Source: JACVRW01 sp963728495 (GTDB taxonomy: Bacteria; Actinomycetota; Thermoleophilia; Solirubrobacterales; Thermoleophilaceae). Taken from it: a stretch of DNA of 64,000 nucleotides. This document shows, in pieces, positions 1 through 7,817 of this stretch. The stretch spans positions 124,001 to 188,000 of the forward strand of contig CAVSKI010000005.1 of NCBI GenBank assembly GCA_963728495.1, given 5' to 3'. A model generated the notes under the pieces. That model saw only the letters and a program-made list of their open reading frames with translations, was not told the origin of the DNA and did not search any database. How positions within the stretch are numbered: position 1 is the stretch's first letter; each line of letters opens with the position of its first letter. Both the position numbers and the translations under genes were made by a program.

Positions 1-397
1 GCGCCGCCAGGTTGTCGCTCAACTCGTCGGGTACCTCGAGCAGGGAGTCGCGGGGCACTGCCACGCGGTCGGCGAACACTCCCGGGCGGTGCAGGCCGAG
101 CAGTTGACGGCTGGCACACAGATTCTCGCGCCCCGCGCGGCATGCCGCGCAGGTCCCGCACACCGTGAGCGGGAAGACCGACCAGCGCCCGGGCAAGCCG
201 GTGACCGTACCCACGACCTCGTGGCCCAGGACCAGCGGGGGCCGGCGCGGGCCGTGGTGGCCCTTGAAGGGATGGAGGTCGGAGCCGCAGATGCCGGCCA
301 GCCCCACGTCTAGCACCACCTCGCCGGGCGCCGGCTCGGGATCGGGCAGCTCCTCCATCGCCAGGTTGCGACCTCCGTGCCAGACGAGCGCTCTCAT
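1..397 (-). CDS. Zinc-dependent medium-chain alcohol/polyol dehydrogenase, partial (3' end outside window)
   Basis: This is the N-terminal part of a GroES-like zinc dehydrogenase; the reading frame runs off the left edge. About 132 residues are visible from ATG at 397. Cys37 lies in the motif GICGSDLH and His59-Glu60 in GHE, giving the catalytic zinc ligands. Cys80, Cys83, Cys86 and Cys94 form the four-cysteine structural zinc loop. Family members oxidise alcohols, polyols or sugar alcohols with NAD(P). It is divergent from a sugar ABC-transport operon with only 76 bp between them, so it probably acts on the imported substrate. The substrate cannot be read from the sequence. Confidence 0.9.
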   Translation of the reverse strand, partial: MRALVWHGGRNLAMEELPDPEPAPGEVVLDVGLAGICGSDLHPFKGHHGPRRPPLVLGHEVVGTVTGLPGRWSVFPLTVCGTCAACRAGRENLCASRQLLGLHRPGVFADRVAVPRDSLLEVPDELSDNLAA

Positions 398-422
398 TGA
401 CAGGTGTGCGAGCATAACAGCG

Positions 423-457
423 GTCCGATTGCCGAACTGCCCTTCCGATAGTCGGAA
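423..457. promoter_or_regulatory. Candidate IclR-type operator pair between divergent operons
   Basis: A perfect interrupted palindrome TTCCGA-TAG-TCGGAA lies at 443-457. A weaker copy, GTCCGATTGCCGAAC, lies at 423-437, with centres 20 bp apart (two helical turns). They sit between the divergent zinc dehydrogenase and the transport operon, just before the ribosome binding site AAAGGAG (462-468) of the binding-protein gene. The same operon encodes an IclR regulator at 3519, so autoregulation of both arms is a reasonable inference. Binding itself is not shown. Confidence 0.55.
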
Positions 458-473
458 TGCCAAAGGAGTGAAC

Positions 474-1814
474 ATGCCTCAGCTGCGGATCCTGGCCGCC
501 CTGATCGTCAGCGCGCTCGCGCTCTTCGCCGGCGCCTGTGGCGGAGACGACGAGGAATCGAGCTCGGATTCGAGCTCCTCCGGAGGAGAGACCGCCAAGG
601 CCAAGCCGGGCACCCTCGAGCTGTGGGTGGGTGGCAACTTCGCGGGCGCCACGCCCGGAACGCCGTACCGCGAATGGCTGGACTCCCAGATCGACCGCTT
701 CAAGGCCGACAACAAGGGCTCGGACGTGAAGATCACCCTTCTCTCGACCGACAACGAGCAGGTCGCGGCCAAGCTGCAGGCCGCCTTCCAGGCCAAGAAG
801 GCGCCGGACATGATGCTCTTCTACGCGGGCGGCTACACCACGCCGTACGAGAATCAGCTGCTGCAGCTCAACCCGTACTTCGACAAGACCCCGGGCTTCT
901 TCGACTCGTTGTCGGGCATGGACCTGTCCTGCGAGAACCTCGACTGTGACGGCGGCAAGGGCAAGATCATCGCCGTGCCGCAGGACTTCGGCACCTACGG
1001 CCTCTTCTACAACAAGGCGATGTTCAAGAAGGCGGGCGTCGAGGCCCCGATCGAGACCTGGGACGACCTGCTCAGCGCGTGCACCGCGCTCAAGAAGACC
1101 GGCGTCACCCCGATCACCTTCGGCGATCGCGACGGCTACTCGACCGACAACTGGGTGACCCTGATGTACGGCTCGTACTTCGACGACGGCGACGTGGCCA
1201 AGGTCAACGACGGCGAGCTTCCCTACGCCGATCCCAAGCTCGTCCAGCCGCTGCAGCAGCTGGTCGATCTGCGCGAGCAGGGCTGCCTCAACAAGGACGC
1301 CTCGTCGCGCGAGAACTTCGACGCCAACGCCGACTTCACGTCGGGCAAGAGCGCGATGGTGCTGATGTACCCGGCGGTGATTCCCGACTTCATGAAGAAG
1401 CTGGGCAAGGACCTCGGCATCATGCCCATCCCCGAGTCGAGCGACGGGCCGCTGGCGGGGCGCTCGGTGGGTAACGCGTTCTACAACTACGTGGTGACCA
1501 AGCAGTCCGAGAATCCCGGGCTGGCCTGGGAGTTCATCAAGGTGGCAAGCGACGAGACGGCGGCCGGCGAGCTGCTCACGATCCTGGGCACCCCACCGGC
1601 GCTGAAGGGCGTGGACGAGAGCCTCGTGAAGGACGAGTTCGTGCAGTTCTTCGTCGACGCCGCTCAGGACCCGGCCATGCCCGTGCTCGACAGCGTGATC
1701 CCGGTGCCCGTGGCGCTCACCTACTACAAGGAGCTCCAGCAGGCGCTCTCCGGCAAGAAGACGCCGGAGGAGGCGATGCAGTCGATGGACGACCAGCTGC
1801 CCACGCTCGAGTAG
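474..1814 (+). CDS. ABC transporter extracellular sugar-binding lipoprotein
   Basis: A 446-residue solute-binding lipoprotein of the bacterial extracellular family 1 (carbohydrate) type. ATG474 is chosen because AAAGGAG lies 5 nt upstream and a signal peptide follows directly; the open frame continues further upstream without meaning. The hydrophobic segment ends at Cys22 (AGAC lipobox), followed by a Ser/Glu-rich linker. The body has typical features such as a DFGTYGLFYNKAMF segment, and C-terminal helices. It heads an operon with two permeases, an IclR regulator and an SDR. It should deliver a sugar, oligosaccharide or polyol to the permeases at 1825 and 2691. No ATPase subunit is encoded in the cluster. 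Confidence 0.9.
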   Translation: MPQLRILAALIVSALALFAGACGGDDEESSSDSSSSGGETAKAKPGTLELWVGGNFAGATPGTPYREWLDSQIDRFKADNKGSDVKITLLSTDNEQVAAKLQAAFQAKKAPDMMLFYAGGYTTPYENQLLQLNPYFDKTPGFFDSLSGMDLSCENLDCDGGKGKIIAVPQDFGTYGLFYNKAMFKKAGVEAPIETWDDLLSACTALKKTGVTPITFGDRDGYSTDNWVTLMYGSYFDDGDVAKVNDGELPYADPKLVQPLQQLVDLREQGCLNKDASSRENFDANADFTSGKSAMVLMYPAVIPDFMKKLGKDLGIMPIPESSDGPLAGRSVGNAFYNYVVTKQSENPGLAWEFIKVASDETAAGELLTILGTPPALKGVDESLVKDEFVQFFVDAAQDPAMPVLDSVIPVPVALTYYKELQQALSGKKTPEEAMQSMDDQLPTLE

Positions 1815-1824
1815 AACCCGGTCG

Positions 1825-2694
1825 ATGGCCAATCGCGACCGCCTGTGGGGGATCGTCTACGTCCTCCCGGCGTTGGCCCTCGTGCTGGCCTTCATCGCCT
1901 ATCCGCTGGCCAGCGTCGTCTACCACGCCTTCACCGAGTGGGACGGCATCGAGGCGCCGGTATGGATCGGGTTCGACAACTTCACCGCTCTGGTCGACGA
2001 CCCGGTGTTCCGCACGTCGCTGCGCAACAACGCGCTGTTCGCGCTGTCCGTGCCCATTCAGGTCGTCGTGCCGATGGTGCTCGCCTGGCTGATCCACGAG
2101 CGCATCCCGGGCTGGCGCTTCTTTCGCTCGACCTTCTTCCTGCCCGCGGTCATCTCGACGGTGGTCGTGGGGCTCGTGGCCCAGGTGGTGTTCCGCCTCG
2201 ACGGCCCGCTCAACTCGCTGCTGGGGACGGTTGGCCTCGAGTCCGCCCAGCAGGATTGGCTGGGCAAGGCCGAGACCTCGATCCCGGCGGTGCTGCTCGT
2301 GCTCGTGTGGGCCAACTTCGGCTACAACACGCTCATCTACCTGGCGGGCATGAGCGCGCTCGACCCGTCGCTGACCGAGGCCGCGCGCATGGATGGAGCG
2401 CGACCGACCCGCGTGCTGTTCTCGATCGTCGCGCCCAACCTCAAGCGCGTGATGGAGCTTGTGCTCGTAACGAGCACGGTCACGGCCTTCGCGTTCATGT
2501 TCGCCTACATCTTCGTGATCACCAACGGCGCGCCGGGTTTCGACACCTACGTGACCGAGTTCATGATCTACAAGGAGGCCTTTGCGCTCGGCAACAGCGG
2601 CTACGCCTGTGCCATAGGCGTGGTGCTGACCCTGATCGCGGCGTCGATCGGCGCCGTGCAGATCCGCATCCTCACGCGCGGGGGGCAAGCGTGA
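1825..2694 (+). CDS. Sugar ABC transporter permease (MalF/UgpA-like)
   Basis: A 289-residue inner-membrane permease with six predicted hydrophobic segments; the first is near residues 9-32. The cytoplasmic EAA loop reads EAARMDGARPTRVLFSIVAP, the site that docks on the ATPase. It belongs to the binding-protein-dependent carbohydrate permease family of the MalF, UgpA and LacF type. It begins 10 nt after the binding-protein gene and overlaps the next permease by four bases. With that permease it forms the heterodimeric channel. The ATPase must come from elsewhere, as is common in actinobacteria with a shared MsmK-like ATPase. Confidence 0.9.
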   Translation: MANRDRLWGIVYVLPALALVLAFIAYPLASVVYHAFTEWDGIEAPVWIGFDNFTALVDDPVFRTSLRNNALFALSVPIQVVVPMVLAWLIHERIPGWRFFRSTFFLPAVISTVVVGLVAQVVFRLDGPLNSLLGTVGLESAQQDWLGKAETSIPAVLLVLVWANFGYNTLIYLAGMSALDPSLTEAARMDGARPTRVLFSIVAPNLKRVMELVLVTSTVTAFAFMFAYIFVITNGAPGFDTYVTEFMIYKEAFALGNSGYACAIGVVLTLIAASIGAVQIRILTRGGQA

Positions 2695-3518
2695 GCCGGC
2701 GCGAGGGCTGGAAGCGTGCGCCGGTGGTGGCCGGTATGGCCCTGATCTCGGCGTCCGCGCTGTTCCCGCTCTACTTCATGGCCTCCAACGCCTTTCGCTC
2801 GAACGCCGACTACGACGCCTCGAAGGTCGGCCTGCCCTCTGTGTTCTCGTTCGACACCCTCCAGCGCGCCTGGGAGGGGGCGAGCATTCCCACCTACATG
2901 CGCAACTCGCTGATCGTGGTGGCGGGTACCGTCGTCCTGTCGATCGTCGTGGCCTCGATGGCCGGCTACTCCTTCTCGAAGCTGCGCTGGCGGCCACGGT
3001 CAGCGGTCTATCTGTTCGTGCTGGTCTGGATCGCGGTGCCGCCGCTGATACTGCTCATCCCGCTGTACGTCGAGATGGTCAACCTCGACCTGTACGACAC
3101 CCCGTGGTCGCTGATCCTGATCTACAGCGCGGTCAACCTGCCGTTCAACACCTACCTGATGACCGCCTACTTTCGCGGTGTGCCGGACGAGCTGGTCGAC
3201 GCCGCGCGGCTGGATGGCGCCGGCCCACATGGCGTCTTCGTCCGGGTGATGCTGCCGCTGGCACGCCCCGCGCTGGCCACGCTCGTGATCTTCAACTTCC
3301 TGTGGGCCTGGAACGAGTTCATCTTCGCGCTGCTGCTGCTGCCCAGCGAGGAAAACAAGACACTCACAGTGGGCGTGCTCCAGCTGCAGGGGCGCTTCAA
3401 CCTCGACCCGACCGCCCTCATGGCCGGGTTGTTCATCTCGACCCTGCCGGTGATCGGCGTCTACCTGATCTTCCAGCGCCATCTCGTCCGCGCCGTGGCC
3501 GCGGGGATCGGGCGCTGA
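2691..3518 (+). CDS. Sugar ABC transporter permease (MalG/UgpE-like)
   Basis: A 275-residue permease starting at GTG2691 in a GTGA overlap with the stop of the upstream permease, which fixes the start. It has an N-terminal membrane segment (about residues 12-31) and five more. The EAA-type loop is ELVDAARLDGAGPHGVFVRV, and the C-terminus carries the conserved LPVIGVYLIFQRHLVRAVAAG segment seen in MalG-type proteins. It is the second half of the channel with the protein at 1825. The IclR gene follows immediately, its ATG adjoining the TGA, so these genes are translated together. Confidence 0.9.
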   Translation: MSRREGWKRAPVVAGMALISASALFPLYFMASNAFRSNADYDASKVGLPSVFSFDTLQRAWEGASIPTYMRNSLIVVAGTVVLSIVVASMAGYSFSKLRWRPRSAVYLFVLVWIAVPPLILLIPLYVEMVNLDLYDTPWSLILIYSAVNLPFNTYLMTAYFRGVPDELVDAARLDGAGPHGVFVRVMLPLARPALATLVIFNFLWAWNEFIFALLLLPSEENKTLTVGVLQLQGRFNLDPTALMAGLFISTLPVIGVYLIFQRHLVRAVAAGIGR

Positions 3519-4364
3519 ATGGCCGCGCACACCGGAACGCCGAACCCTGCGCACCCGGCAGAGCCGGCTGCTTCGGGCACCCAAACGTCGCTCACCGGGG
3601 CCGACCGGGTTCTGCTCACGCTCAAGACGCTGGCCGGTCACTCGTCGGGGGTGTCGCTCGACGCGATCTCGCGTGAGCTGGGCGCTCCCAAGTCGAGCAT
3701 CCACCGGGCGCTCGCGGCGCTCAGGCGCGCCGGCTTCGCCGACCAGGACGAACGGGGGCACTACCGGCTGGGGTCGGAGCTCGTGCGGATCACGTTCGAC
3801 TACCACGAGCGCCGCGACGTGGTCGACCTGGTGCGACCCGTTCTGAGCACGCTCTCCACCTGGTTGTCGGAGACTGCGCACTACGCGCAGCTCGACGAAG
3901 CCGAGGTCGTGTATCTGGCCAAGATCGAACCGACCGGGCAGGCGATCACGATGAGCTCACGGATCGGAGGACGCAACCCCGCTCACTCCACCGGCGTGGG
4001 CAAGGCCCTGCTCGCCCACGTGCTCGCCGACGACGACGCCGTACGCGAGTTCGTGGCTCGTCACGGACCGCTCGAACGGCGCACCGAGAACACGCTCGTG
4101 TCGGCGCGATCGCTGGCCGATGACCTGCGCGTGGGGAGGGAGCGCGGCTACGCCCTCGACCGCGAGGAAAGCGAGCTGGGAGTGAACTGCATCGCGTTTC
4201 CGCTGTTTCTCGGATCGGGCCGTCGCCCAGCGGGCGCGGTGAGCGTGTCGGCGGTGGCCATGCGCACCGACGTCGAGAGCCTCGAGGCGGTGGCCGAGCG
4301 GATTCGCTCGACTATCGAGGACGCGCTCGGACCGGTCACCCGTCCCGTGGACGAGCCGGCATGA
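3519..4364 (+). CDS. IclR family transcriptional regulator
   Basis: A 281-residue IclR-type regulator. A disordered N-terminus of about 25 residues precedes a winged helix-turn-helix (roughly 27-90; recognition helix near GAPKSSIHRALAALRRAG). The C-terminal effector-binding domain includes the typical AHSTGVGKALLA segment and a GVNCIAFPLF region near the end. Being inside the transport operon suggests control of sugar uptake and of the divergent dehydrogenase. The palindromes at 423-457 are its likely target. The effector is presumably the transported sugar or a breakdown product, which is inference. Confidence 0.92.
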   Translation: MAAHTGTPNPAHPAEPAASGTQTSLTGADRVLLTLKTLAGHSSGVSLDAISRELGAPKSSIHRALAALRRAGFADQDERGHYRLGSELVRITFDYHERRDVVDLVRPVLSTLSTWLSETAHYAQLDEAEVVYLAKIEPTGQAITMSSRIGGRNPAHSTGVGKALLAHVLADDDAVREFVARHGPLERRTENTLVSARSLADDLRVGRERGYALDREESELGVNCIAFPLFLGSGRRPAGAVSVSAVAMRTDVESLEAVAERIRSTIEDALGPVTRPVDEPA

Positions 4365-5113
4365 GCGGCCGCCTCGCGCAGCGGCGCGTGCTGGTCACCG
4401 GGGGCGGCCGCGGGCTGGGCCGCGCGATCGCGCTGGCCGCTGCCCGTGAGGGCGCCGCCGTGGGCCTCGTCGGCCGCACCGACCAGGCGCTGCGCGAGAC
4501 GGCGGAGGAGGCGCGCACGCACGGGGTGGCCGTGGCAGCGGAGGCGGCGGACGTGGCCGACGCGCCGGCGGTCGAGGCTGCGGTGGCTTCTCTCAGCGAG
4601 CAGCTCGGCGGTCTGGACGGGCTGGTGACCGCGGCGGCGGTCGATTGCGCCTGGGCGCCCACGGGGGAGATGGACCTGGGCGAGTGGGACCGCACGATCG
4701 CGGTCAACCTGTCGGGCGCGTTCTACTGCTGTCGCTTTGCGTTGCCCCATCTGGAGGCGGCGGGATCGGGGGCCATCGTGAACATCGGCTCGGTGGCCGG
4801 TGAGCGGGCCTGGCCGGACGATGTGGCCTACAACGCGTCCAAGGCCGGAGTGGAGTTGCTCACGCGCACGATCGCGGTGGAGTACGCGGCTCAGGGCGTG
4901 CGCGCGAACTGCCTCGCCCCCGGCGTCATCGACGCCGGCATGACCGACGACCTTCCGGACGGCGACGAGCGCGAACGCCTGCGCCGGCTTCATCCCGCGG
5001 GCCGCTTCGGGACAGCCGAGGAGGTGGCCGAGGCGGCGGTGTGGCTCCTGTCGGACGCAGCGTCGTTCACCACCGGCACCACGCTGCGGGTGGACGGCGG
5101 TTTCTTGGCCTAA
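4361..5113 (+). CDS. SDR family NAD(P)-dependent oxidoreductase
   Basis: A 250-residue classical short-chain dehydrogenase. The cofactor motif GGGRGLG is at residues 14-20, and the catalytic residues are Ser144, Tyr157 and Lys161 (YNASK). The usual NNAG stretch is replaced by TAAAVD. The C-terminal DGG ending is typical of 3-oxoacyl-ACP-reductase and sugar-dehydrogenase-like SDRs. Its ATG overlaps the IclR stop by four bases and it is the last gene of the operon, so it probably oxidises or reduces the imported sugar or polyol. Two tandem hairpins follow its stop. Confidence 0.88.
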   Translation: MSGRLAQRRVLVTGGGRGLGRAIALAAAREGAAVGLVGRTDQALRETAEEARTHGVAVAAEAADVADAPAVEAAVASLSEQLGGLDGLVTAAAVDCAWAPTGEMDLGEWDRTIAVNLSGAFYCCRFALPHLEAAGSGAIVNIGSVAGERAWPDDVAYNASKAGVELLTRTIAVEYAAQGVRANCLAPGVIDAGMTDDLPDGDERERLRRLHPAGRFGTAEEVAEAAVWLLSDAASFTTGTTLRVDGGFLA

Positions 5114-5210
5114 CGGCCGATCACGTCGGCGCGCACCCGGCCAGCCGGGTGCTTACCGCCTAACGGCGGATAACGTCGGCGCGCACCCGGCCAGCCGGGT
5201 GCTTACCGCT
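5111..5210. terminator. Tandem 50-bp hairpin repeat acting as bidirectional terminator
   Basis: Two direct copies, 5111-5160 and 5161-5210, differ at only four positions. Each contains the perfect hairpin GCACCCGGC-CA-GCCGGGTGC followed by TT. The first copy begins at the stop of the SDR gene and the second ends in the stop codon of the convergent response regulator. They therefore sit where transcripts from both sides end. Related single copies lie at 35292-35312 and 51500-51519. Terminator function is inferred from hairpin and position; the T-run is short. Confidence 0.7.
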
Positions 5211-5847
5211 AAGGGTCGATCTCGCCGCGCTGAAGAGCCAGGGCCACCGCGTGTACGCGCGTGGTGGCGCCCAGCTTGTTCATTGCGTTGCGCACGTGGG
5301 TGCGCACTGTCTCCGAGGACAGGAAGAGCTGCTTGGCCGCGTCCTCGCCGGAAAGGCCCTTGCTTAGCAGCCCGAGGACCTCGCGCTCGCGCGGTGAGAG
5401 CACGTGCGTGCGCCCGTTGCCGTTGTTGGCGGCAAGCAGCGGCTTGAGGCGGGGATCGATCCACTCGCCCCCGTCCGCTACGGTGCGAATGGCCTCCTCC
5501 AGCTCGTCCGGATCACCGCTCTTCAGGGCGAAGCCGGCGGCGCCGGCATCGAGGCCCTCGAGAAGCTGGCGCTCGTCGGCCGCTCCCGTGTAGAGCACGA
5601 TCCGCATTTCCGGATCCTCCTCGAGCAGGCGGCGGGTGAGCTCCGCGCCGCTGGCGCGTGGTAGGGCCAGGTCGATCAGCGCCACGTCGGGGCGCCGGCG
5701 CAAGATCACCGCTTCGGCCGACTCGGCGTCGACCGCGGTGCCCACCACGTGGTGCCCGTGACGGCGCAGGAGCAACTCCATGCCGCGTCGCAGCGCCACG
5801 TGGTCGTCCACGATCACCACGTTCAGGGGATTGGCAGGAGAGATCAT
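5209..5847 (-). CDS. NarL/LuxR-type response regulator (orphan)
   Basis: A 212-residue two-component regulator. The receiver domain has the acidic pair Asp14-Asp15, phosphoacceptor Asp59 and the LKSG lysine. The C-terminal GerE/LuxR helix-turn-helix contains LSPREREVLGLLSKGLS and an ETVRTHVRNAMNKLGA recognition region. No histidine kinase lies nearby, so its partner is unknown; it may be an orphan. It follows an alpha/beta hydrolase gene on the same strand with 36 bp between. Its stop codon overlaps the last base of the tandem hairpin repeat. Confidence 0.93.
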   Translation of the reverse strand: MISPANPLNVVIVDDHVALRRGMELLLRRHGHHVVGTAVDAESAEAVILRRRPDVALIDLALPRASGAELTRRLLEEDPEMRIVLYTGAADERQLLEGLDAGAAGFALKSGDPDELEEAIRTVADGGEWIDPRLKPLLAANNGNGRTHVLSPREREVLGLLSKGLSGEDAAKQLFLSSETVRTHVRNAMNKLGATTRVHAVALALQRGEIDP

Positions 5848-5852
5848 GCCTG

Positions 5853-5873
5853 CTTGTTCTGTCGGCAGACAAG
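5853..5873 (-). terminator. Weak hairpin between hydrolase and response regulator genes
   Basis: A small imperfect hairpin (CTTGT paired with ACAAG, then CTG with CAG, loop TCGG) lies in the 36-bp gap downstream of the hydrolase stop and just before the response-regulator start. It could be a weak terminator or a 5' leader structure. No T-run supports strong termination. Confidence 0.3.
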
Positions 5874-5883
5874 AGACCGCCCT

Positions 5884-6771
5884 TTATACCCGTGAGGGCA
5901 GGGCCTCCTCGACGAAGCCGCCGATCAGCCCGGCAAGCCGCTCCGGCTGGTCCTCCGCAGAGAACGTGCGCGCGTCGTCGATCTGCTCGAAGCGGGCGCC
6001 GGGAATGATCTTGGCCAGACGCTCGCCGTGCTCGGGAGGGAAGAAGCGATCGTTCTCCGACCAGGCGATGAGCGCGGGCCGGTCCCAGCCGGCCAGCTTG
6101 AGGGCGGCGTCGATCGTGTACTTCGAGTCGAGCCCGCGCAGCACGCGGCGAACGTCGCGCGCGACCCCCTTGTTGGTGAGCGCCGGCAGCACGTAGGAAT
6201 CCTCGGCGTCGGCGTCGATCTGCTCGTTGGTGAGCCAGCCGTAGGCGATGGGCAGGCGCCGCATGGCCCTCGCGCGCAGGCCTCCGAAGGCAATCGGAAT
6301 CACGCCGGGAATCCGCGCCGGCGCCAGCACGATGCGAAAGAAGCGCGGAGGGAAGTTCTCGAAGGCGTCGCAGGACGTGAGCACGAGGGCGCCGATGCGC
6401 TGCGGGCGGCTGACCGCGAGGATCTGGGTGAGCCCGCCGCCCGTGTCGCTCCCGACCAGGGTCACGTCGTCGAGCTCGAGCGCCTCCAGCGAATCGGCAA
6501 TCAGATCGGCCAGCGCCGGCGGGCGCATGTCCGCGTCCTTGGGCATCGGCTCCAGATGAGAGCCGAGCGGCAGGTCGAGCGTCACGCGCTTGAAGCCGTC
6601 GAGGCGCGGGACGACCTTGCGCCAGAGGTTCGCGTTCACCAGCGCCCCGTGCACGAAGACGATTGTCGGCCCCTCGCCCGTCACGTGCGCCCGGATCCGG
6701 CGTCCGGCGCCCAGGTCGACCACCTGGCTGGGACCCAGCTCCGGCGCTCGCCAACTCGCTCGTTCATCCAT
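5884..6771 (-). CDS. Alpha/beta-fold hydrolase with Asp nucleophile (dehalogenase/epoxide-hydrolase-like)
   Basis: A 295-residue alpha/beta hydrolase. GGAGG stands 6 nt before ATG6771. The oxyanion-region HG motif is at residues 41-42. The nucleophile elbow reads VGSDTGGG, so the nucleophile is Asp109, not Ser, as in haloalkane dehalogenases and epoxide hydrolases. A SENDRFFPP segment supplies the likely charge-relay acid. The place where the catalytic histidine is expected reads DDARTFSAEDQPE, with no obvious His. It may be a divergent C-X or epoxide hydrolase, or partly inactive. It lies upstream of the response regulator on the same strand. Confidence 0.8.
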   Translation of the reverse strand: MDERASWRAPELGPSQVVDLGAGRRIRAHVTGEGPTIVFVHGALVNANLWRKVVPRLDGFKRVTLDLPLGSHLEPMPKDADMRPPALADLIADSLEALELDDVTLVGSDTGGGLTQILAVSRPQRIGALVLTSCDAFENFPPRFFRIVLAPARIPGVIPIAFGGLRARAMRRLPIAYGWLTNEQIDADAEDSYVLPALTNKGVARDVRRVLRGLDSKYTIDAALKLAGWDRPALIAWSENDRFFPPEHGERLAKIIPGARFEQIDDARTFSAEDQPERLAGLIGGFVEEALPSRV

Positions 6772-6828
6772 TGAAAGCCTCCATACAGGTTGTAGGCCCA
6801 GGCGGCCATGCTGATCGCTGTGGCCGGC

Positions 6829-7770
6829 CTACGGCAGTAGGACGATCTTGCCCAGCTTGCCGCCCGCGCTGAAGCGCTCGTAGCCCGCCTCGGCATCGAC
6901 GAGGGCAAACGTGTCCGCCACCGGCACCGTCAGCGCGCCGTCCTCGAAGAACGGAAGCACCTCCTTCTCGAGCAGCCGCGCGCAGATCGCCTTCTCCTCG
7001 AGCGGACGTGCCCGCAGAGTCGAGCCGTGGATGCGCCCCCGCTTCTGCATCAGCACCAACAGGTTGATCTCCCCCATGGGCCCGGTGCCGCCTACGCCGA
7101 TCACGACAATGCGGCCGCCGAGAGCGAGCGAATCGAGGTTCTCGGCCAGGTTGGCGGCGCCGACCAGCTCGAGAATCACGTCGTAGGGCCCGCTCTCCCC
7201 GAAGCCTTCGGGGGCGATCACGGTGCCACCGAGCTCGGCCACCCGTGCGCGTTGCTCCTCGCGCCGAACCGTCGCGGTCACGCGCGCGCCCACGGCGCGG
7301 CCCAGCTGCACGGCCGCCGTGCCCACTCCGCCCGCTGCGCCGTGCACCAGCAGGTGCTCCCCGGGGCGCAGCCCGGCCTGCGAGAAGATCGCGTCGTGGG
7401 CCGTGGTGAACACCTCCGGCAGCCCGCCGGCCTGCGGCCAGTCGACCGTTTTCGGCACGGGCATCGCCGTCCGCTCGTGAACCACGGCCAGCTCGGCCTG
7501 AGCGCCGCCGCCCACCACGGCCATCACGCGCTCGCCCTCGGAGAAGCGGATCGCACCCGGGCCAGAGGCCACCACCTCGCCCGCCAGCTCCACGCCGGGA
7601 ATGTCCGGCGGGGCGCCCGGCGGTGCCGGGTAGGCACCCTTGCGCTGGAGCAGGTCGAGCGCGTTGATTCCGGCGCCGTGCACTCTCACGAGGACTTCGC
7701 CCACGCCCGGCTCAGGATCCGGCCGTTCTTCGACAACGAGGTTCTGATCTTGAATGGTCAGTGCCTTCAT
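6829..7770 (-). CDS. Quinone oxidoreductase-like NADP-dependent MDR protein
   Basis: A 313-residue zinc-free medium-chain reductase of the quinone oxidoreductase (QOR) and zeta-crystallin group. ATG7770 gives the family N-terminus MKALTI; a TTG 21 nt upstream is in frame but less likely. The GroES-like N-terminal half contains GAGINALDLLQRKG. The Rossmann half starts at HGAAGGVGTAAVQLGRAVG for NADPH binding. No structural zinc cysteine cluster is present. Members reduce quinones or enones with NADPH. The start region is divergent from a lipase gene with about 47 bp between, so the promoters must overlap. No clear Shine-Dalgarno is visible; the mRNA could be leaderless. Confidence 0.85.
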   Translation of the reverse strand: MKALTIQDQNLVVEERPDPEPGVGEVLVRVHGAGINALDLLQRKGAYPAPPGAPPDIPGVELAGEVVASGPGAIRFSEGERVMAVVGGGAQAELAVVHERTAMPVPKTVDWPQAGGLPEVFTTAHDAIFSQAGLRPGEHLLVHGAAGGVGTAAVQLGRAVGARVTATVRREEQRARVAELGGTVIAPEGFGESGPYDVILELVGAANLAENLDSLALGGRIVVIGVGGTGPMGEINLLVLMQKRGRIHGSTLRARPLEEKAICARLLEKEVLPFFEDGALTVPVADTFALVDAEAGYERFSAGGKLGKIVLLP

Positions 7771-7817
7771 GCAGGGGAAAATATTGGCCAAAGCTCATCC
7801 CGGTCCTGTCGTGGCCG

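Noticed and set aside
397..402. Perfect TTGACA as a -35 box for the sugar operon
   Set aside because: No acceptable -10 box lies 16-18 bp downstream, and the bases overlap the start codon of the divergent dehydrogenase.
1717..2688. A 323-codon minus-strand frame over the sugar permease
   Set aside because: Antisense to a permease with clear EAA loop; product is Arg/His/Glu-rich noise.
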